A DNA stretch of 64,000 nucleotides from assembly GCF_014647515.1 (NCBI RefSeq), contig NZ_BMPI01000014.1, positions 1-64,000 of the forward strand, written 5' to 3'. A program made the position numbers and the translations under genes. This DNA comes from Dactylosporangium sucinum. Lineage in GTDB: Bacteria > Actinomycetota > Actinomycetes > Mycobacteriales > Micromonosporaceae. The notes below the pieces were generated by a model. It did not search any database and was not told where the DNA came from. It saw nothing but the letters and a program-made list of their open reading frames with translations. Below are positions 21,606 through 30,825 of the stretch, in pieces (position 1 is the first letter of the stretch; each line of letters opens with the position of its first letter).

Positions 21606-22546
21606 TCGAGACCCGCGGGCTCACGAAGCGGTACGGGCGGCTCACCGCGGTCGACGGCGTCGGCCTCGCGGTGCCCGACGGGTCGCGCTTCGGGCTGCTC
21701 GGGCCGAACGGCTCCGGCAAGACGACGCTCATCCGGATGCTGCTCGGGCTCGTGTTCGCGACCAGCGGCGAGATCACCCTGCTCGGCCGGCCGGTCCCCC
21801 GCCGGCTGTGCGAGGTGCTGCCCGACGTCGGGGCGCTCGTCGAGGGCCCGGCCGCCTACGGGCACCTCTCCGGCCGGGCCAACCTGCGCCTGCTCGACGC
21901 CGCCGGCCGCTCGTCGCGGGCGACCCGGCGCCGCCGCGTCGACGAGGCGCTCGACCGGGTCGGGCTCGGCGGCGTCGACCACCGGCCGGTCCGCGCGTAC
22001 TCGCTCGGCATGCGGCAGCGCCTCGGCCTGGCCGCGGCCCTCCTGCGCGCGCCGCGGCTGCTGGTGCTGGACGAGCCGACGAACGGCCTCGACCCGCAGG
22101 GCATCCACGAGATCCGCGAGCTGCTGCGCGAGCTGAACGCGGCCGGGACCACGCTGCTGGTCTCCAGCCACCTGCTGGCCGAGGTCGAGCAGCTGTGCAC
22201 GTGGGTCGGGATCATGGACCACGGCCGGCTGGTCCGCCAGGACGAGCTGGCCGCGCTGCGCGCCCCGACGGGCCGGGTCGTCGTGCGGACCCCGGACGCC
22301 GACCGGGTCGCCGCCCTCCTCGACGGCCGGGTCGAGCACCGCGCCGGGGACCGGCTCGCGGTCCGGCACGCCGACGCCGCCGCGCTGAACGCGCACCTGG
22401 TGGGCGAGGGGCTGCGGGTGACCGAGCTGGCCCCCGAGCGGCGGACGCTCGAGCAGGTGATGCTGGCCGCGACCGGCGCCGGGTCGGACCGCATCGACGC
22501 CGTCACCGTGCGCGCCACGGACGGGGAAGGGACGGATCTGCCGTGA
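21602..22546 (+). CDS. ABC-2 exporter ATP-binding protein
   Basis: A 314-residue ATPase of the drug/lipid exporter (DRA/CcmA-like) class. Walker A GPNGSGKTT, signature YSLGMRQRL in place of LSGGQ (usual in this class), Walker B LLVLDEPTNGLD and the switch His (SSHLL) are all present, followed by a C-terminal extension of about 90 residues typical of these subunits. It energises the membrane subunit encoded next. It is translationally coupled on both sides through GTGA overlaps with the LolA-like gene and the permease gene. Confidence 0.92.
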   Translation: MIETRGLTKRYGRLTAVDGVGLAVPDGSRFGLLGPNGSGKTTLIRMLLGLVFATSGEITLLGRPVPRRLCEVLPDVGALVEGPAAYGHLSGRANLRLLDAAGRSSRATRRRRVDEALDRVGLGGVDHRPVRAYSLGMRQRLGLAAALLRAPRLLVLDEPTNGLDPQGIHEIRELLRELNAAGTTLLVSSHLLAEVEQLCTWVGIMDHGRLVRQDELAALRAPTGRVVVRTPDADRVAALLDGRVEHRAGDRLAVRHADAAALNAHLVGEGLRVTELAPERRTLEQVMLAATGAGSDRIDAVTVRATDGEGTDLP

Positions 22547-23358
22547 TGCTCGTCGAGTTGGAGAAGCTCGCCCGGCGGCCGCGGACCTGGGTCAGCGTCG
22601 GGCTGCTGTGCGCGCTGCCCGTGGCGGTGGCCGTGCTGCTCGCCACGACGCGGATCGGGACGGCCGCCGGGCAGGGCCCCGCGTTCCTGTCCGCCGTGCT
22701 GGCCAACGGGTCGCTGTTCCCGGCGGCGGCGCTCGCCATCGTCCTGCCGCTGTTCCTGCCGGTGGCGGTCGCGATCGTGGGCGGCGACGCGGTGGCCGGC
22801 GAGGCGAGCGCGGGCATGCTGCGGTACCTCGTGGCGCGCCCCGTCGGCCGGACCCGGCTGCTCGTCGCCAAGCTCGTCGCGCTCACCGTGTTCGTCGCGG
22901 GAGCGGTCGTCGCCGTCGCGGTGAGCGGGTTCCTCGTCGGCGTGCTGCTGTTCCCGAGCGGGGGCGGCGGCGACGCCGTCACGTCGGTGTCCGGCCCGGC
23001 GCTCAGCAGCGGCCAGGTGGCGCTGCGGATCGCGGCGGCGATGGCGTACGTCGGGCTGTCCATGCTCGGGGTCGGGACGATCGCGCTGTTCCTGTCGACG
23101 GTCACCGACTCGGCGCTCGGGGCGACTCTCGGCGCGATCGCCGTGCTGGTGGCGAGCCAGCTGTTCGTGGGGCTCGACGCGGCCTCGGCGATCCGGCCGT
23201 ACCTGCCGACCCGGTACTGGCTCGCCTGGATCGACCTCTTCCGCGAGCCGGTCCTGTGGCGCGACATCGAGCGGGGCCTCGGCATCCAGGCCGTGTACGT
23301 CGCCGTGTTCCTCGCCCTGGCCTGGGCGAACTTCGCGACCAAGGACGTGACCAGCTAA
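22543..23358 (+). CDS. ABC-2 type permease subunit
   Basis: A 271-residue membrane protein with about six hydrophobic segments (for example VSVGLLCALPVAVAVLLAT, LAIVLPLFLPVAVAIVGG and AVYVAVFLALAWANF) in the pattern of ABC-2 exporters that pair with the preceding ATPase. The conserved 'GEASAGMLRYLVARPVGR' loop resembles the coupling region of this permease family. Substrate unknown. Starts at GTG 22543 in a GTGA overlap (ATG 22546 is equally possible). Its stop overlaps that of the convergent lipase gene by four bases. Confidence 0.9.
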   Translation: MMLVELEKLARRPRTWVSVGLLCALPVAVAVLLATTRIGTAAGQGPAFLSAVLANGSLFPAAALAIVLPLFLPVAVAIVGGDAVAGEASAGMLRYLVARPVGRTRLLVAKLVALTVFVAGAVVAVAVSGFLVGVLLFPSGGGGDAVTSVSGPALSSGQVALRIAAAMAYVGLSMLGVGTIALFLSTVTDSALGATLGAIAVLVASQLFVGLDAASAIRPYLPTRYWLAWIDLFREPVLWRDIERGLGIQAVYVAVFLALAWANFATKDVTS

Positions 23359-24110
23359 CACGGCTCCGGAGGCCGGATCGCCGCCCTGCCCAGGGCGTCG
23401 GCGACCAGGGTGGTCACGTACGGGTCCACCGGCAGCTCGGCGTGGCTGACCCGCAGGCCCGGGCAGTACCGCTGGAGGTCGACGTCGACCGCGCCGGCGA
23501 GGCGGGCCGAGTCGGGCGGGACGACCGTCTGGTCCTGCTGCGACCAGACGCTCAGCCACTGCGGCGGCCGCGGCACCGGCTCGGGCAGCGCCCCGAGCAG
23601 CGCGCTGCCCGGGGCGAGCTGCTGGCAGGCGGTCGGGCAGGCGCCCGGCAGCGTCGCGGCACCCGTCGCCGCGAGCCGGGCGCCGTGGTGGGGTGAGCCG
23701 AGGGTGACGATCCGGCGGGCCTTGTGGCGGCCGTCGAACCGCTCGAACCACAGCCGGGCCACCACGCCGCCGGCCGAGTAGCCGACGAGGTCCACCGACG
23801 GGGCCTGCCGCAGCGCGTCGGTGACGGCGTCGTCGAGGGCGTCGGCCTGGCCGTTGAGGTCCCCGGTGCCGCCGTCGGGCAGGGCCACCACGCGCACCGC
23901 CCGCCCGCCGGTGCGCAGCTCCACGGCGAGCGTGTCGAGGGCGGCGGCGTTGCCGCCGTAGCCGGGCACCAGCAGCACCGCACCCGGATCGTCCTGCGCG
24001 GGCACGCCGCGCGGCTCGTGCCGGACCAGCCACCGCAGCCCGGCCGCCCCGGCGACGAGCGCCACGATCGCCGCGAGGACGACGAACATCGCGCGCCGGC
24101 GGGGGCTCAT
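23355..24110 (-). CDS. Secreted or anchored alpha/beta-hydrolase (lipase/esterase-like)
   Basis: A 251-residue protein with an N-terminal signal anchor (MFVVLAAIVALVAGAAGL) and an alpha/beta-hydrolase fold. VPGYGGNAA forms the oxyanion region, GYSAGG the nucleophile elbow, and LGSPHHGA is typical of triacylglycerol lipases of the PGAP1/LipA type. The Asp is probably in SQQDQTVVP and the His in RVSHAEL. Cysteines in PGACPTACQQL may form a disulphide. Probably hydrolyses an extracellular ester. Its last four bases overlap the convergent ABC permease gene, so no terminator separates them. Confidence 0.87.
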   Translation of the reverse strand: MSPRRRAMFVVLAAIVALVAGAAGLRWLVRHEPRGVPAQDDPGAVLLVPGYGGNAAALDTLAVELRTGGRAVRVVALPDGGTGDLNGQADALDDAVTDALRQAPSVDLVGYSAGGVVARLWFERFDGRHKARRIVTLGSPHHGARLAATGAATLPGACPTACQQLAPGSALLGALPEPVPRPPQWLSVWSQQDQTVVPPDSARLAGAVDVDLQRYCPGLRVSHAELPVDPYVTTLVADALGRAAIRPPEPC

Positions 24111-24370
24111 GCCGCCTCAGTACCCCGGGATCACCGCAGCTCCCCCACCGGCGGCACCCGGAGGCGCCGGTCGCACGAGCCCGTCACCAGGCCGGCCTTT
24201 GCCGGATGTCGCGGAGGCAGCGGTCGAGCCGCCTCCCGGCGACGGGCCGGGCGGCCCGTATCGATGTGTACCGAACTGTTCACCGCGCGCACGTGTGGGT
24301 GTCAACCCGGCCTCACAGCCGCTGCCGACGATGTGGGACCCGCTCCCCGCGCTCCGAGACGAGGCACCGC
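24111..24370. other. Divergent intergenic region
   Basis: About 260 bases separate the divergent lipase and MFS genes. No RNA gene, operator or small gene could be supported; a frame upstream of the MFS start continues to 24206 but encodes low-complexity Arg/Thr/Ser sequence and is not included. Confidence 0.5.
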
Positions 24371-25798
24371 GTGTACCTGTCCACGGTGGACAAACCCGCC
24401 GGGTCCGCCGCCCGCCGCGGCCGGGTCGCCGGCACGGTCGTCGCGCTCGGCACGGTCAGCCTGATCACCGACGTGTCGTCCGAGATGGTCACTGCGATCC
24501 TCCCCCTTTACCTCGTGCTCGGCCTCCACCTGGGCCCGGCCGCGTTCGGCGTCGTCGACGGCCTGTACACCGGCGCGACGGCCCTGCTGCGCCTCGCCGG
24601 CGGCTACGTCGCCGACCGGGCCGGCCGCCGCAAGACGGTCGCCGGCACCGGCTACGCCCTGTCGGCGGTGGCCAAGCTCGGCCTGCTCGCCGCCGGCTCG
24701 TCCGTGGCCGGCATCGGCGCGGCGATCGTCGCCGACCGGGCCGGCAAGGGCCTGCGCACCGCGCCGCGGGACGCCCTGATCACCCTGTCGACCCCGCCGG
24801 ACCGGCTGGGCCGCGCGTTCGGCGTGCACCGCATGATGGACAGCGTCGGCGCGTTCGCCGGCCCGCTGGTCGTGATCGCCGTCCTGGCCGCGGCCGGCCA
24901 GGCCTTCGACGCGGTCTTCGTCACCAGCTTCTGCGTCGCCCTCCTCGGCGTCGTCGTCCTGGTCCTGTTCGTCCACGAGCCCCGCAGCACGCCACCCGGC
25001 GCGGCCCCGGAGCCGGCGGGCACCACGACAGCCGCGGCCGCCGCCGCGCCGCCTCCGCCTCCGACGCCGGAGGCGACCACGGCGACGCCGGAGGCGACCA
25101 CGGCGACGCCGGAGGCGACCACGGCGACGCCGGAGGCGACCACGGCGACGCCGGACCGGCCGGCCGTGTCCCTGCGGGCCGCGGCCGGCCTGCTGCGCCG
25201 CCGCGAGGTGCGCCTGGTCGTCGCGGCGGCCGTCGTCATGGGCCTGGCGACGATCGGCGACGGCTTCGTCTACCTCGTCCTGCAGCAGCGGCACGACCTG
25301 GCCACCGGCTGGTTCCCACTCCTCGCCGTCGGCACCAACCTCGTCTATCTCCTCCTCGCCCTCCCGCTGGGCGCGCTCGCCGACCGGATCGGCCGGCGCC
25401 GGGTGTGGCTGGGCGGCTTCGCCGCCCTCGCCGCCGTCTACCTGCTGCTGGCCGTGCGGCCCGGCGGCTGGGCCGCGCTCGTGGTCACGGTGGCCCTCTA
25501 CGGCGCGTTCTACGCGGCCACCGACGGCGTGCTGATGGCGCTCGCCGGGCCGCTGCTCCCGGAGCGGCTGCGCACGACGGGCATCGCGCTCGTGCAGAGC
25601 GGGCAGGCGCTGGCATATCTGGCCTCCTCGGTCCTCTTCGGCATCGCCTGGCAGTGGTGGGGGGCGGGCGCGGCACTGCTCGTGGCCGCCGGTGCGGCAG
25701 CCGCCGCCCTCGCCCTCGTGGCCACCATCCTGCACGAGGGGTACGACAGAACTCAGCGACCCATCGAAGGGCTTGAAGACGCAGCTACTCGGGAGTAA
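24371..25798 (+). CDS. Major facilitator superfamily transporter with repeat-expanded central loop
   Basis: A 475-residue, 12-helix MFS carrier. The loop between helices 2 and 3 (GGYVADRAGRRKTV) and its second-half equivalent (GALADRIGRRRVW) match the MFS signature; the N-terminal SLITDVSSEMVTAILPLYL motif is typical of the MFS group with DVSSEM (COG0477-like exporters). The central cytoplasmic loop carries a Pro/Ala-rich stretch and four copies of PEATTAT encoded by a 21-bp tandem repeat. GTG 24371 with an upstream GAGG gives a normal N-terminus. Substrate unknown; a small membrane protein gene follows by nine bases. Confidence 0.88.
   Translation: MYLSTVDKPAGSAARRGRVAGTVVALGTVSLITDVSSEMVTAILPLYLVLGLHLGPAAFGVVDGLYTGATALLRLAGGYVADRAGRRKTVAGTGYALSAVAKLGLLAAGSSVAGIGAAIVADRAGKGLRTAPRDALITLSTPPDRLGRAFGVHRMMDSVGAFAGPLVVIAVLAAAGQAFDAVFVTSFCVALLGVVVLVLFVHEPRSTPPGAAPEPAGTTTAAAAAAPPPPPTPEATTATPEATTATPEATTATPEATTATPDRPAVSLRAAAGLLRRREVRLVVAAAVVMGLATIGDGFVYLVLQQRHDLATGWFPLLAVGTNLVYLLLALPLGALADRIGRRRVWLGGFAALAAVYLLLAVRPGGWAALVVTVALYGAFYAATDGVLMALAGPLLPERLRTTGIALVQSGQALAYLASSVLFGIAWQWWGAGAALLVAAGAAAAALALVATILHEGYDRTQRPIEGLEDAATRE
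25064..25147 (+). repeat. 21-bp tandem repeat (4 copies) in the MFS gene
   Basis: Four identical units beginning ACGCCGGAGGCGACC encode a repeating T-PEATTA heptad in the loop joining the two six-helix halves; a partial fifth copy (ACGCCGGA) follows. Being in frame and a multiple of three, copy number could vary without breaking the gene. Confidence 0.95.
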
Positions 25799-25807
25799 CT
25801 TGACCGG

Positions 25808-26200
25808 ATGCGCTTGGTCGCCCAGCTCCTCGCGGCCGCCGGGATCCTCGCGGAGGGCCTGGTCGTCGGCGGTCTGCTCTTCGTGCTCGGCGGGGTCGTC
25901 GACGCCTACTCCATGTCGCTCAACGGCGCCGATCCCGGCGACGCCCAGGTCGCGATCCGGGTCGCGGCCGTCGTCCTCGGTCTGGCCCTCGCCGCCCTCG
26001 GCGCCGGCCTCGGGCGCGCCGCGCTGCGCCACCGGCCGGCGCGGCGGCTGACGATGGCCGCGCTGGTCGTGCAGTGCGTCGTGGTCGCCGTCGCGGGCGT
26101 CGCGCTGGGCTGGGCCGTGTTCCTCGGCGCGCTCCTCGTGCTCGGGTTCCTGCTCTGGGTACAACTGGATGAACAGCCGCTCGAAGCGGAAGGCCGATAG
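25808..26200 (+). CDS. Four-helix membrane protein, unknown function
   Basis: A 130-residue protein with four predicted membrane helices (LLAAAGILAEGLVVGGLLFVL, AVVLGLALAALGAGLG, AALVVQCVVVAVAGVALG, FLGALLVLGFLLWVQL) and a short charged tail (DEQPLEAEGR). No domain is recognised. It starts nine bases after the MFS gene and could be co-transcribed, perhaps as a small accessory protein, but nothing in the sequence proves this. Confidence 0.75.
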   Translation: MRLVAQLLAAAGILAEGLVVGGLLFVLGGVVDAYSMSLNGADPGDAQVAIRVAAVVLGLALAALGAGLGRAALRHRPARRLTMAALVVQCVVVAVAGVALGWAVFLGALLVLGFLLWVQLDEQPLEAEGR

Positions 26201-26267
26201 AGCACCTCCCCGCCGCGAACCGACGCGGTAGCGTGTCGCGGAACGCGATCGCGAGAGGGGATCCGGC

Positions 26268-27371
26268 GTGGAGCAGGTCAGGGTCGGGCGACGGGTCGGG
26301 CGGGCACTCGGCCGCATGCTGCGGCCGTTCCAGCCGCCCGAGCACCTGCCGCAGCTGCTGCCCAATCCCGACCGCGACGGGGCGATCGTCGACTGCGCGC
26401 TCTACGTGCGCGGCGCCCGGCAGCCCGGCCGGCCCGCGTTCACGGAGGCGGTCGAGGCGGCCCGGCGCCGGCGCAACGGCTTCGTGTGGCTGGGCCTGTT
26501 CGAGCCGACCTGGGCGCAGTTCGCCGGGGTCGCCGACCTGCTCGGCATCGACGAGCTGACCGTCGAGCAGACCCTCGCGGCCGACCGCCGGCCCGGCCTG
26601 GAGCAGCGCGGCGACGTGACCGTGCTGACCGTGCGCACGGCGCGGTACGTCGAGCACGCCGAGCTCACGGCCACCTCCGAGGTCGTCGACACCGGCGCGG
26701 TGACGCTGCTCATCGGCCGGCACTTCGTCGTCAGCGTGCGGCACGGCGCGGCCGGCGCGCTCGCCGACGTGCGCGGGCAGCTGCAGGAGCGGCCGACGCT
26801 GCTCGTGCACGGGCCGTGGGCGGTCGGCTACGCGGTGATCGAGCGCATGGTCGAGCTGTACCACGACGTCTCCACGCGGGTCGAGCGCGACGTCGAGAAG
26901 CTCGAGGAGACCGCGTTCCTGCGTGTCGGCGGCTGCGACGTCCAGCAGATCTACCAGCTCAAGCGCGAGCTGGTCGAGTTCAAGCGCGCGGTGCTGCCGC
27001 TGCAACCGCCGCTGCGGCGCACCACGGAGACGTCCGTGGACCTGCCGCCCGCGCTCAAGCAGTACTTCCAGGACGTCCACGGGCGGCTGCACCAGGTCGT
27101 GGAGCGCGTCGGGTCGTACAACGAGCTGCTCGACTCGATCCTGCAGGCCCGCCTGGCCCAGGTCGGCCTCGACCAGAACAACGACATGCGCAAGATCGCG
27201 GCGTGGGCCGCGATCGCCGCCATGCAGACCGCCATCGCCGGCATCTACGGCATGAACTTCGGCAACATCCCGGGGCTGCACTGGCAATGGGGGTTCGCCG
27301 TGGTACTGCTGGTGATGCTCACCGGCGCGCTCGTGCTCCACCGGCTGTTCCGCCGGTCCGGCTGGCTATGA
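26268..27371 (+). CDS. corA: CorA-type divalent cation channel
   Basis: A 367-residue CorA-family protein. A large N-terminal cytoplasmic domain ends in a long helix, followed by two C-terminal membrane helices ([16 protein letters not shown] and [16 protein letters not shown]). The YGMNF motif at the end of TM1 is the selectivity filter of Mg2+ channels, and the short periplasmic loop ([10 protein letters not shown]) follows as usual. It should form a pentamer mediating Mg2+ or Co2+ entry. GTG 26268 has AGAGGGGA upstream. The APC permease gene starts ten bases after its stop, so the two are probably co-transcribed. Confidence 0.93.
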   Translation: MEQVRVGRRVGRALGRMLRPFQPPEHLPQLLPNPDRDGAIVDCALYVRGARQPGRPAFTEAVEAARRRRNGFVWLGLFEPTWAQFAGVADLLGIDELTVEQTLAADRRPGLEQRGDVTVLTVRTARYVEHAELTATSEVVDTGAVTLLIGRHFVVSVRHGAAGALADVRGQLQERPTLLVHGPWAVGYAVIERMVELYHDVSTRVERDVEKLEETAFLRVGGCDVQQIYQLKRELVEFKRAVLPLQPPLRRTTETSVDLPPALKQYFQDVHGRLHQVVERVGSYNELLDSILQARLAQVGLDQNNDMRKIAAWAAIAAMQTAIAGIYGMNFGNIPGLHWQWGFAVVLLVMLTGALVLHRLFRRSGWL

Positions 27372-27381
27372 GGACTCCCAG

Positions 27382-29367
27382 ATGACGACCACGCCCGAGT
27401 ACCTGCTGCCGGCGAAGCTGCCGAGCCCCGCACCCCGCGAGCGGCCCGGCGGCCCGGTCAGCCGGTGGCTCCTGGCGAACCGCGTGGCGCCGGTCGGCCC
27501 GGAGAGCGACGAGTCGCACGCCAAGCCGCAGGCCTGGTGGAAGGTCATGTCGCTGACCGGCGTCGACTACTTCTCCACCCTGTCCTACCTGCCGGCGATC
27601 GCCGCGCTGGCCGCCGGCGCCCTGTCGCCGCTCGCCACCCTGCTCATCGTCGCGCTGACCCTGCTCGGCATGCTGCCGATGTACCGGCGCGTCGCCAAGG
27701 AGAGCCCGCACGGCCAGGGCTCGGTCGCGATGCTGGAGCACCTGCTGCCGTTCTGGCGCGGCAAGCTGTTCGTGCTGGTGCTGCTGGGCTTCGTCGCCAC
27801 CTCGTGGATCATCACGATCACGCTGTCGGCCGCCGACGCGTCGGTCCACATGATCGAGAACCCGGTGTTCCCGCACTTCATGCACGGCCACGAGGTGCTC
27901 GTCACGGTCGTGCTGCTGCTCGTCCTCGGCTTCGTGTTCCTGCTCGGCTTCAGCGAGGCGGTCGCCGTCGCGATCCCGCTCGTGGCGGTGTTCCTGCTGC
28001 TCAACGCGGTCATCGTGGTCGTCGGGTTGGTCGACGTGTTCACCACCGCCGGTGCGCTGTCCGACTGGCGGCACGCGCTCACCACCGAGCACGGCAGCGG
28101 GGCCGGCGGGCTGGTCCTGCCCGCGCTCATCGCGTTCCCGTCGCTGGTGCTGGGCCTGTCCGGGTTCGAGACCGGGGTCAGCATGATGCCGCTCGTCGCC
28201 GCCGACGGCAAGACCGACGAGGAGCGCCGCGCGTCGCGGCTGCGCAACACGAAGAAGCTGCTCACGGTGGCCGCCGCGATCATGTCCGTCTACCTCGTGG
28301 CGACCAGCTTCATCACGACCGTGCTCATCCCGCACGAGAAGTTCGAGGCGGGCGGCGAGGCGAACGGGCGGGCGCTGGCATACCTGGCGCACGAGAAGCT
28401 CGGCGAGGCCTTCGGCACCGTTTACGACATCAGCAGCGTGCTCATCCTCTGGTTCGCCGGCGCGTCGGCGATGGCCGGACTGATCAACATCATTCCGCGG
28501 TACCTCCCGAGCTATGGCATGGCGCCGGAGTGGGGCCGCGCGGTCCGCCCGATCGTGCTGGTGTACACGGCGATCAGCGTCGGCATCACGATCGCGTTCG
28601 GCGCCGACGTCAACGCCCAGGCGGGCGCCTACGCCACCGGCATCCTCGCCATGATGGTGTCCGGCGCGGTCGCGGTCACCATCTCGGCCGCTCGCGCTCG
28701 CCAGCGCCTGGCAACGGTGATGTTCACTGTGCTGACATTGATTTTGCTGTACGCGCTGGGCGCCAACGTCGTCGAGAAGCCCGACGGCATCGCGATCTCG
28801 GCGGTATTCATCGCCGGCATCGTGATCGTCTCGCTCGTCTCCCGGGTCACGCGCACGACCGAGCTGCGCGCCGACGGCATCGAGTTCGACGACGAGGCGC
28901 GCCGCTTCGTCACGGAGTCGATCCGGCACGACGGCGAGCTGAACATCGTCGCGAACCGCCGGCAGTCGGGCGACGCGGCCGAGTACGAGGCGAAGGAGGC
29001 CGAGCAGCGCGGCATCAACCCGGTCCCCGGCCGCGCCGACGTGCTCTTCCTGGAGGTGGCGGTGGTCGATCCGTCGACATTCAGCGGCACGCTGACCGTC
29101 CGCGGGGTCGACGTCGGCGGCTACCGCGTGCTGCGCACCGAGAGCCCGGCGGCGCCGAACGCCATCGCCGCGATCCTGCTCGCCCTGCGCAACGCGACGG
29201 GGGTGCGGCCGCACGCGTACTTCGAGTGGGCCGAGGGCAACCCGCTGGGCCACCTGTTCCGCTACCTCATCCTGGGCCGTGGCGACACGGCTCCCGTGGT
29301 GCGCGAGATCATCCGGTCGGCGGAGCCGGACCCGGCCAGGCGCCCCGGCATCCACGTCGGCGGCTGA
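27382..29367 (+). CDS. APC-superfamily amino-acid/cation permease with C-terminal cytoplasmic domain
   Basis: A 661-residue transporter with about 12 membrane segments in residues ~55-490 and a soluble C-terminal domain of about 170 residues. The first helix [17 protein letters not shown] and the [16 protein letters not shown] region match APC permeases. The long C-terminal part (from [17 protein letters not shown] to RRPGIHVGG) is unlike small amino-acid carriers and may regulate transport. Substrate is unassigned: amino acid or K+ are the main options. It follows corA by ten bases with GAGGA before the ATG. A 64-base gap separates it from the convergent repeat protein gene. Confidence 0.85.
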   Translation: MTTTPEYLLPAKLPSPAPRERPGGPVSRWLLANRVAPVGPESDESHAKPQAWWKVMSLTGVDYFSTLSYLPAIAALAAGALSPLATLLIVALTLLGMLPMYRRVAKESPHGQGSVAMLEHLLPFWRGKLFVLVLLGFVATSWIITITLSAADASVHMIENPVFPHFMHGHEVLVTVVLLLVLGFVFLLGFSEAVAVAIPLVAVFLLLNAVIVVVGLVDVFTTAGALSDWRHALTTEHGSGAGGLVLPALIAFPSLVLGLSGFETGVSMMPLVAADGKTDEERRASRLRNTKKLLTVAAAIMSVYLVATSFITTVLIPHEKFEAGGEANGRALAYLAHEKLGEAFGTVYDISSVLILWFAGASAMAGLINIIPRYLPSYGMAPEWGRAVRPIVLVYTAISVGITIAFGADVNAQAGAYATGILAMMVSGAVAVTISAARARQRLATVMFTVLTLILLYALGANVVEKPDGIAISAVFIAGIVIVSLVSRVTRTTELRADGIEFDDEARRFVTESIRHDGELNIVANRRQSGDAAEYEAKEAEQRGINPVPGRADVLFLEVAVVDPSTFSGTLTVRGVDVGGYRVLRTESPAAPNAIAAILLALRNATGVRPHAYFEWAEGNPLGHLFRYLILGRGDTAPVVREIIRSAEPDPARRPGIHVGG

Positions 29368-29431
29368 TCCTGGGCCCGCTCGCGGGCGAACGCCTGGCGG
29401 TGTGCCTCCGGTGCGCCGTCGAGCGGCGTGG

Positions 29432-30118
29432 TCATCCGCCGGCCAGCGGGGTCAGGCGTAGGAACAGGACCGGCTCGTCGGGGCGGAGGGTGACGGGTTC
29501 GTCGAGGCGTTCGAGCCGGTGGCCGCCGGCGAGGACGACGAAGACGCCGCGTTCGAACGCGCGCCGGGCCCGGGCCGCCTCAACGGCCGGGTCGGGGCCG
29601 GATGGGCCGGATGGAGCTGGACTGGACGGGCCCGGTGCACCGGACGGACCGGACGGACCGGACGGACCACGTAAGCCGGATGAGCCAGGCAAGTCAAGTA
29701 AGTCAGGCAAGTCAGGCAAGTCAGGCAAGCCGGATGGGTCGGACGGGTCGGACCGGCCCGGTGCGCCGTATGGACCGGACGGAGCAGACGGAGCAGACGG
29801 AGCGGACGGAGCAGACGGAGCAGACGGAGCAGACGGAGCAGACGGAGCGGACGGAGCGGACGGAGCGTCGGCGTCGCGTGGCCGCGACAGGCGGACCACG
29901 CCGGTCGGGGCCTGGGCGGCGACGTCCTCCGGGGAGAGGTACTGGCGGTCCAGGGCCGCCCGGCAGCGGGCCGCGTCCGCGCCCAGCAGGCGGATCTGTT
30001 CGCCCACCGCCAGGTCGATCAGGTCGCCGGTCGTGATCGGGCCGTCGACCGCGATCCGGGCCACCGGGAGCTCGTTCCGTCCGCGGCCCGGGATCTTGAC
30101 CTGCACCTCGACGAGCAT
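29432..30118 (-). CDS. Uncharacterised protein with (Ala-Pro-Ser)n expansion
   Basis: A 228-residue protein of unknown function. The N-terminal ~78 residues (with PGRGRNELPVARI and DRQYLSPEDVAAQAP) and the C-terminal ~45 residues (RRAFERGVFVVLAGGHRLE, PDEPVLFLRLTPL) look like conserved, folded segments. Between them lies ~100 residues of repeats: ten A-P-S triplets, a DLPDLPDLLDLP block and SGPSGPSG blocks, each encoded by short DNA tandem repeats. The halves could be one domain with an inserted flexible linker. No membrane helix or signal peptide. It converges on the APC permease gene and diverges from the SDR remnant. Confidence 0.75.
   Translation of the reverse strand: MLVEVQVKIPGRGRNELPVARIAVDGPITTGDLIDLAVGEQIRLLGADAARCRAALDRQYLSPEDVAAQAPTGVVRLSRPRDADAPSAPSAPSAPSAPSAPSAPSAPSAPSAPSGPYGAPGRSDPSDPSGLPDLPDLPDLLDLPGSSGLRGPSGPSGPSGAPGPSSPAPSGPSGPDPAVEAARARRAFERGVFVVLAGGHRLERLDEPVTLRPDEPVLFLRLTPLAGG
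29781..29870 (-). repeat. 9-bp tandem repeat GGAGCAGAC/GGAGCGGAC (10 units)
   Basis: Ten consecutive 9-base units, differing only at the sixth base (A or G) and in the last copy, encode the A-P-S triplets on the minus strand. A second array of AAGTCAGGC-like units lies at about 29690-29730 and GGACCGGAC units at 29640-29670 in the same gene. Confidence 0.95.
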
Positions 30119-30215
30119 CAGTGCCCACCTCCCGAGCCGACATCCTAGGCCCGCCGGAAACGCTGCGTCCGATCGACGCCAGACGGAGCTGGGAAAACGG
30201 CACAGGCTTCAGATT

Positions 30216-30530
30216 GTGAACAACGCACTTGGCGGCAAGGTGACGCTTGTGACGGGTGGCAGCCGCGGGATCGGGAAAGCGATTGCTGAGCGGCTTGCCG
30301 GGGGCAAGGCCGACCTCGCGATCACCTGTCGGGAGAGCCGGGAACGGGCCGAGGCCGTTGCCGACGGGATTCGCGCGCAAGAGCGGTGAGCCGTCGCGGT
30401 CCGGGCCGACATTGCCGATCCCGCGGGCGTCGTCGCCTCCGCGGAGCGGGCCGCCGGAGAGCTGGGGCGGCTCGACATCCTGGTGAACAACGCGATCTCG
30501 GCCGCGATCCGCGCCAGAGCCGCGGCACCC
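30216..30530 (+). pseudogene. Short-chain dehydrogenase/reductase remnant
   Basis: The frame opens with a typical SDR nucleotide-binding start (KVTLVTGGSRGIGKAIAERL), then hits an in-frame TGA at 30387-30389 where a Gly or Arg codon is expected. Reading through in the same frame, SDR sequence continues (AVAVRADIADPAGV, then RLDILVNNA) to about 30497 and then degenerates into Ala/Arg/Pro-rich sequence. The catalytic Ser/Tyr/Lys half is absent. It is a dead 3-oxoacyl-ACP reductase-like gene. Confidence 0.85.
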
Positions 30531-30825
30531 GGCGGGCCCGGCGAGGCGCGGCCCGCGACGCCCAGCCGACCGGCGGTGCCGGCCACCTGCAGCAGCGGCC
30601 AGCAGCGCCGCGATCATGAAGCGAGCGCGGCGCGAGGGCGGGACGAGCACGGGACGAGGGCGGAACGAACGTGGGACGAGGGCGGGACGAGGGCGGGAAA
30701 TGGCCGCCAGTGCCGGCCCCCGGGTGGAACTTTCACGGTTTTACCCGGCGTTTGAACATCATCTTTGGCATTGACGGGCTTCGGTCCCGAACATGGCGCG
30801 TACCTGTTCGAGGAAGGAGCCCGCC
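30531..30825. other. Low-complexity and promoter-proximal region before the LPMO gene
   Basis: From 30636 to 30702 the sequence repeats GGGACGAG/GGCGGGACGAG units with no gene. From about 30727 it becomes AT-richer (TTTCACGGTTTTACC, TTTGAACATCATC, ATTGACGGG) and probably carries the promoter of the secreted monooxygenase gene, but I cannot fix -35/-10 elements. Confidence 0.45.

Noticed and set aside
29373..29390. GCCCGC/GCGGGC hairpin as terminator of the APC permease gene
   Set aside because: The loop would be only two bases, sterically poor, so it was not listed.
25064..29870. Tandem repeats considered as CRISPR arrays
   Set aside because: Units are contiguous, in frame and without spacers; no cas genes are present.
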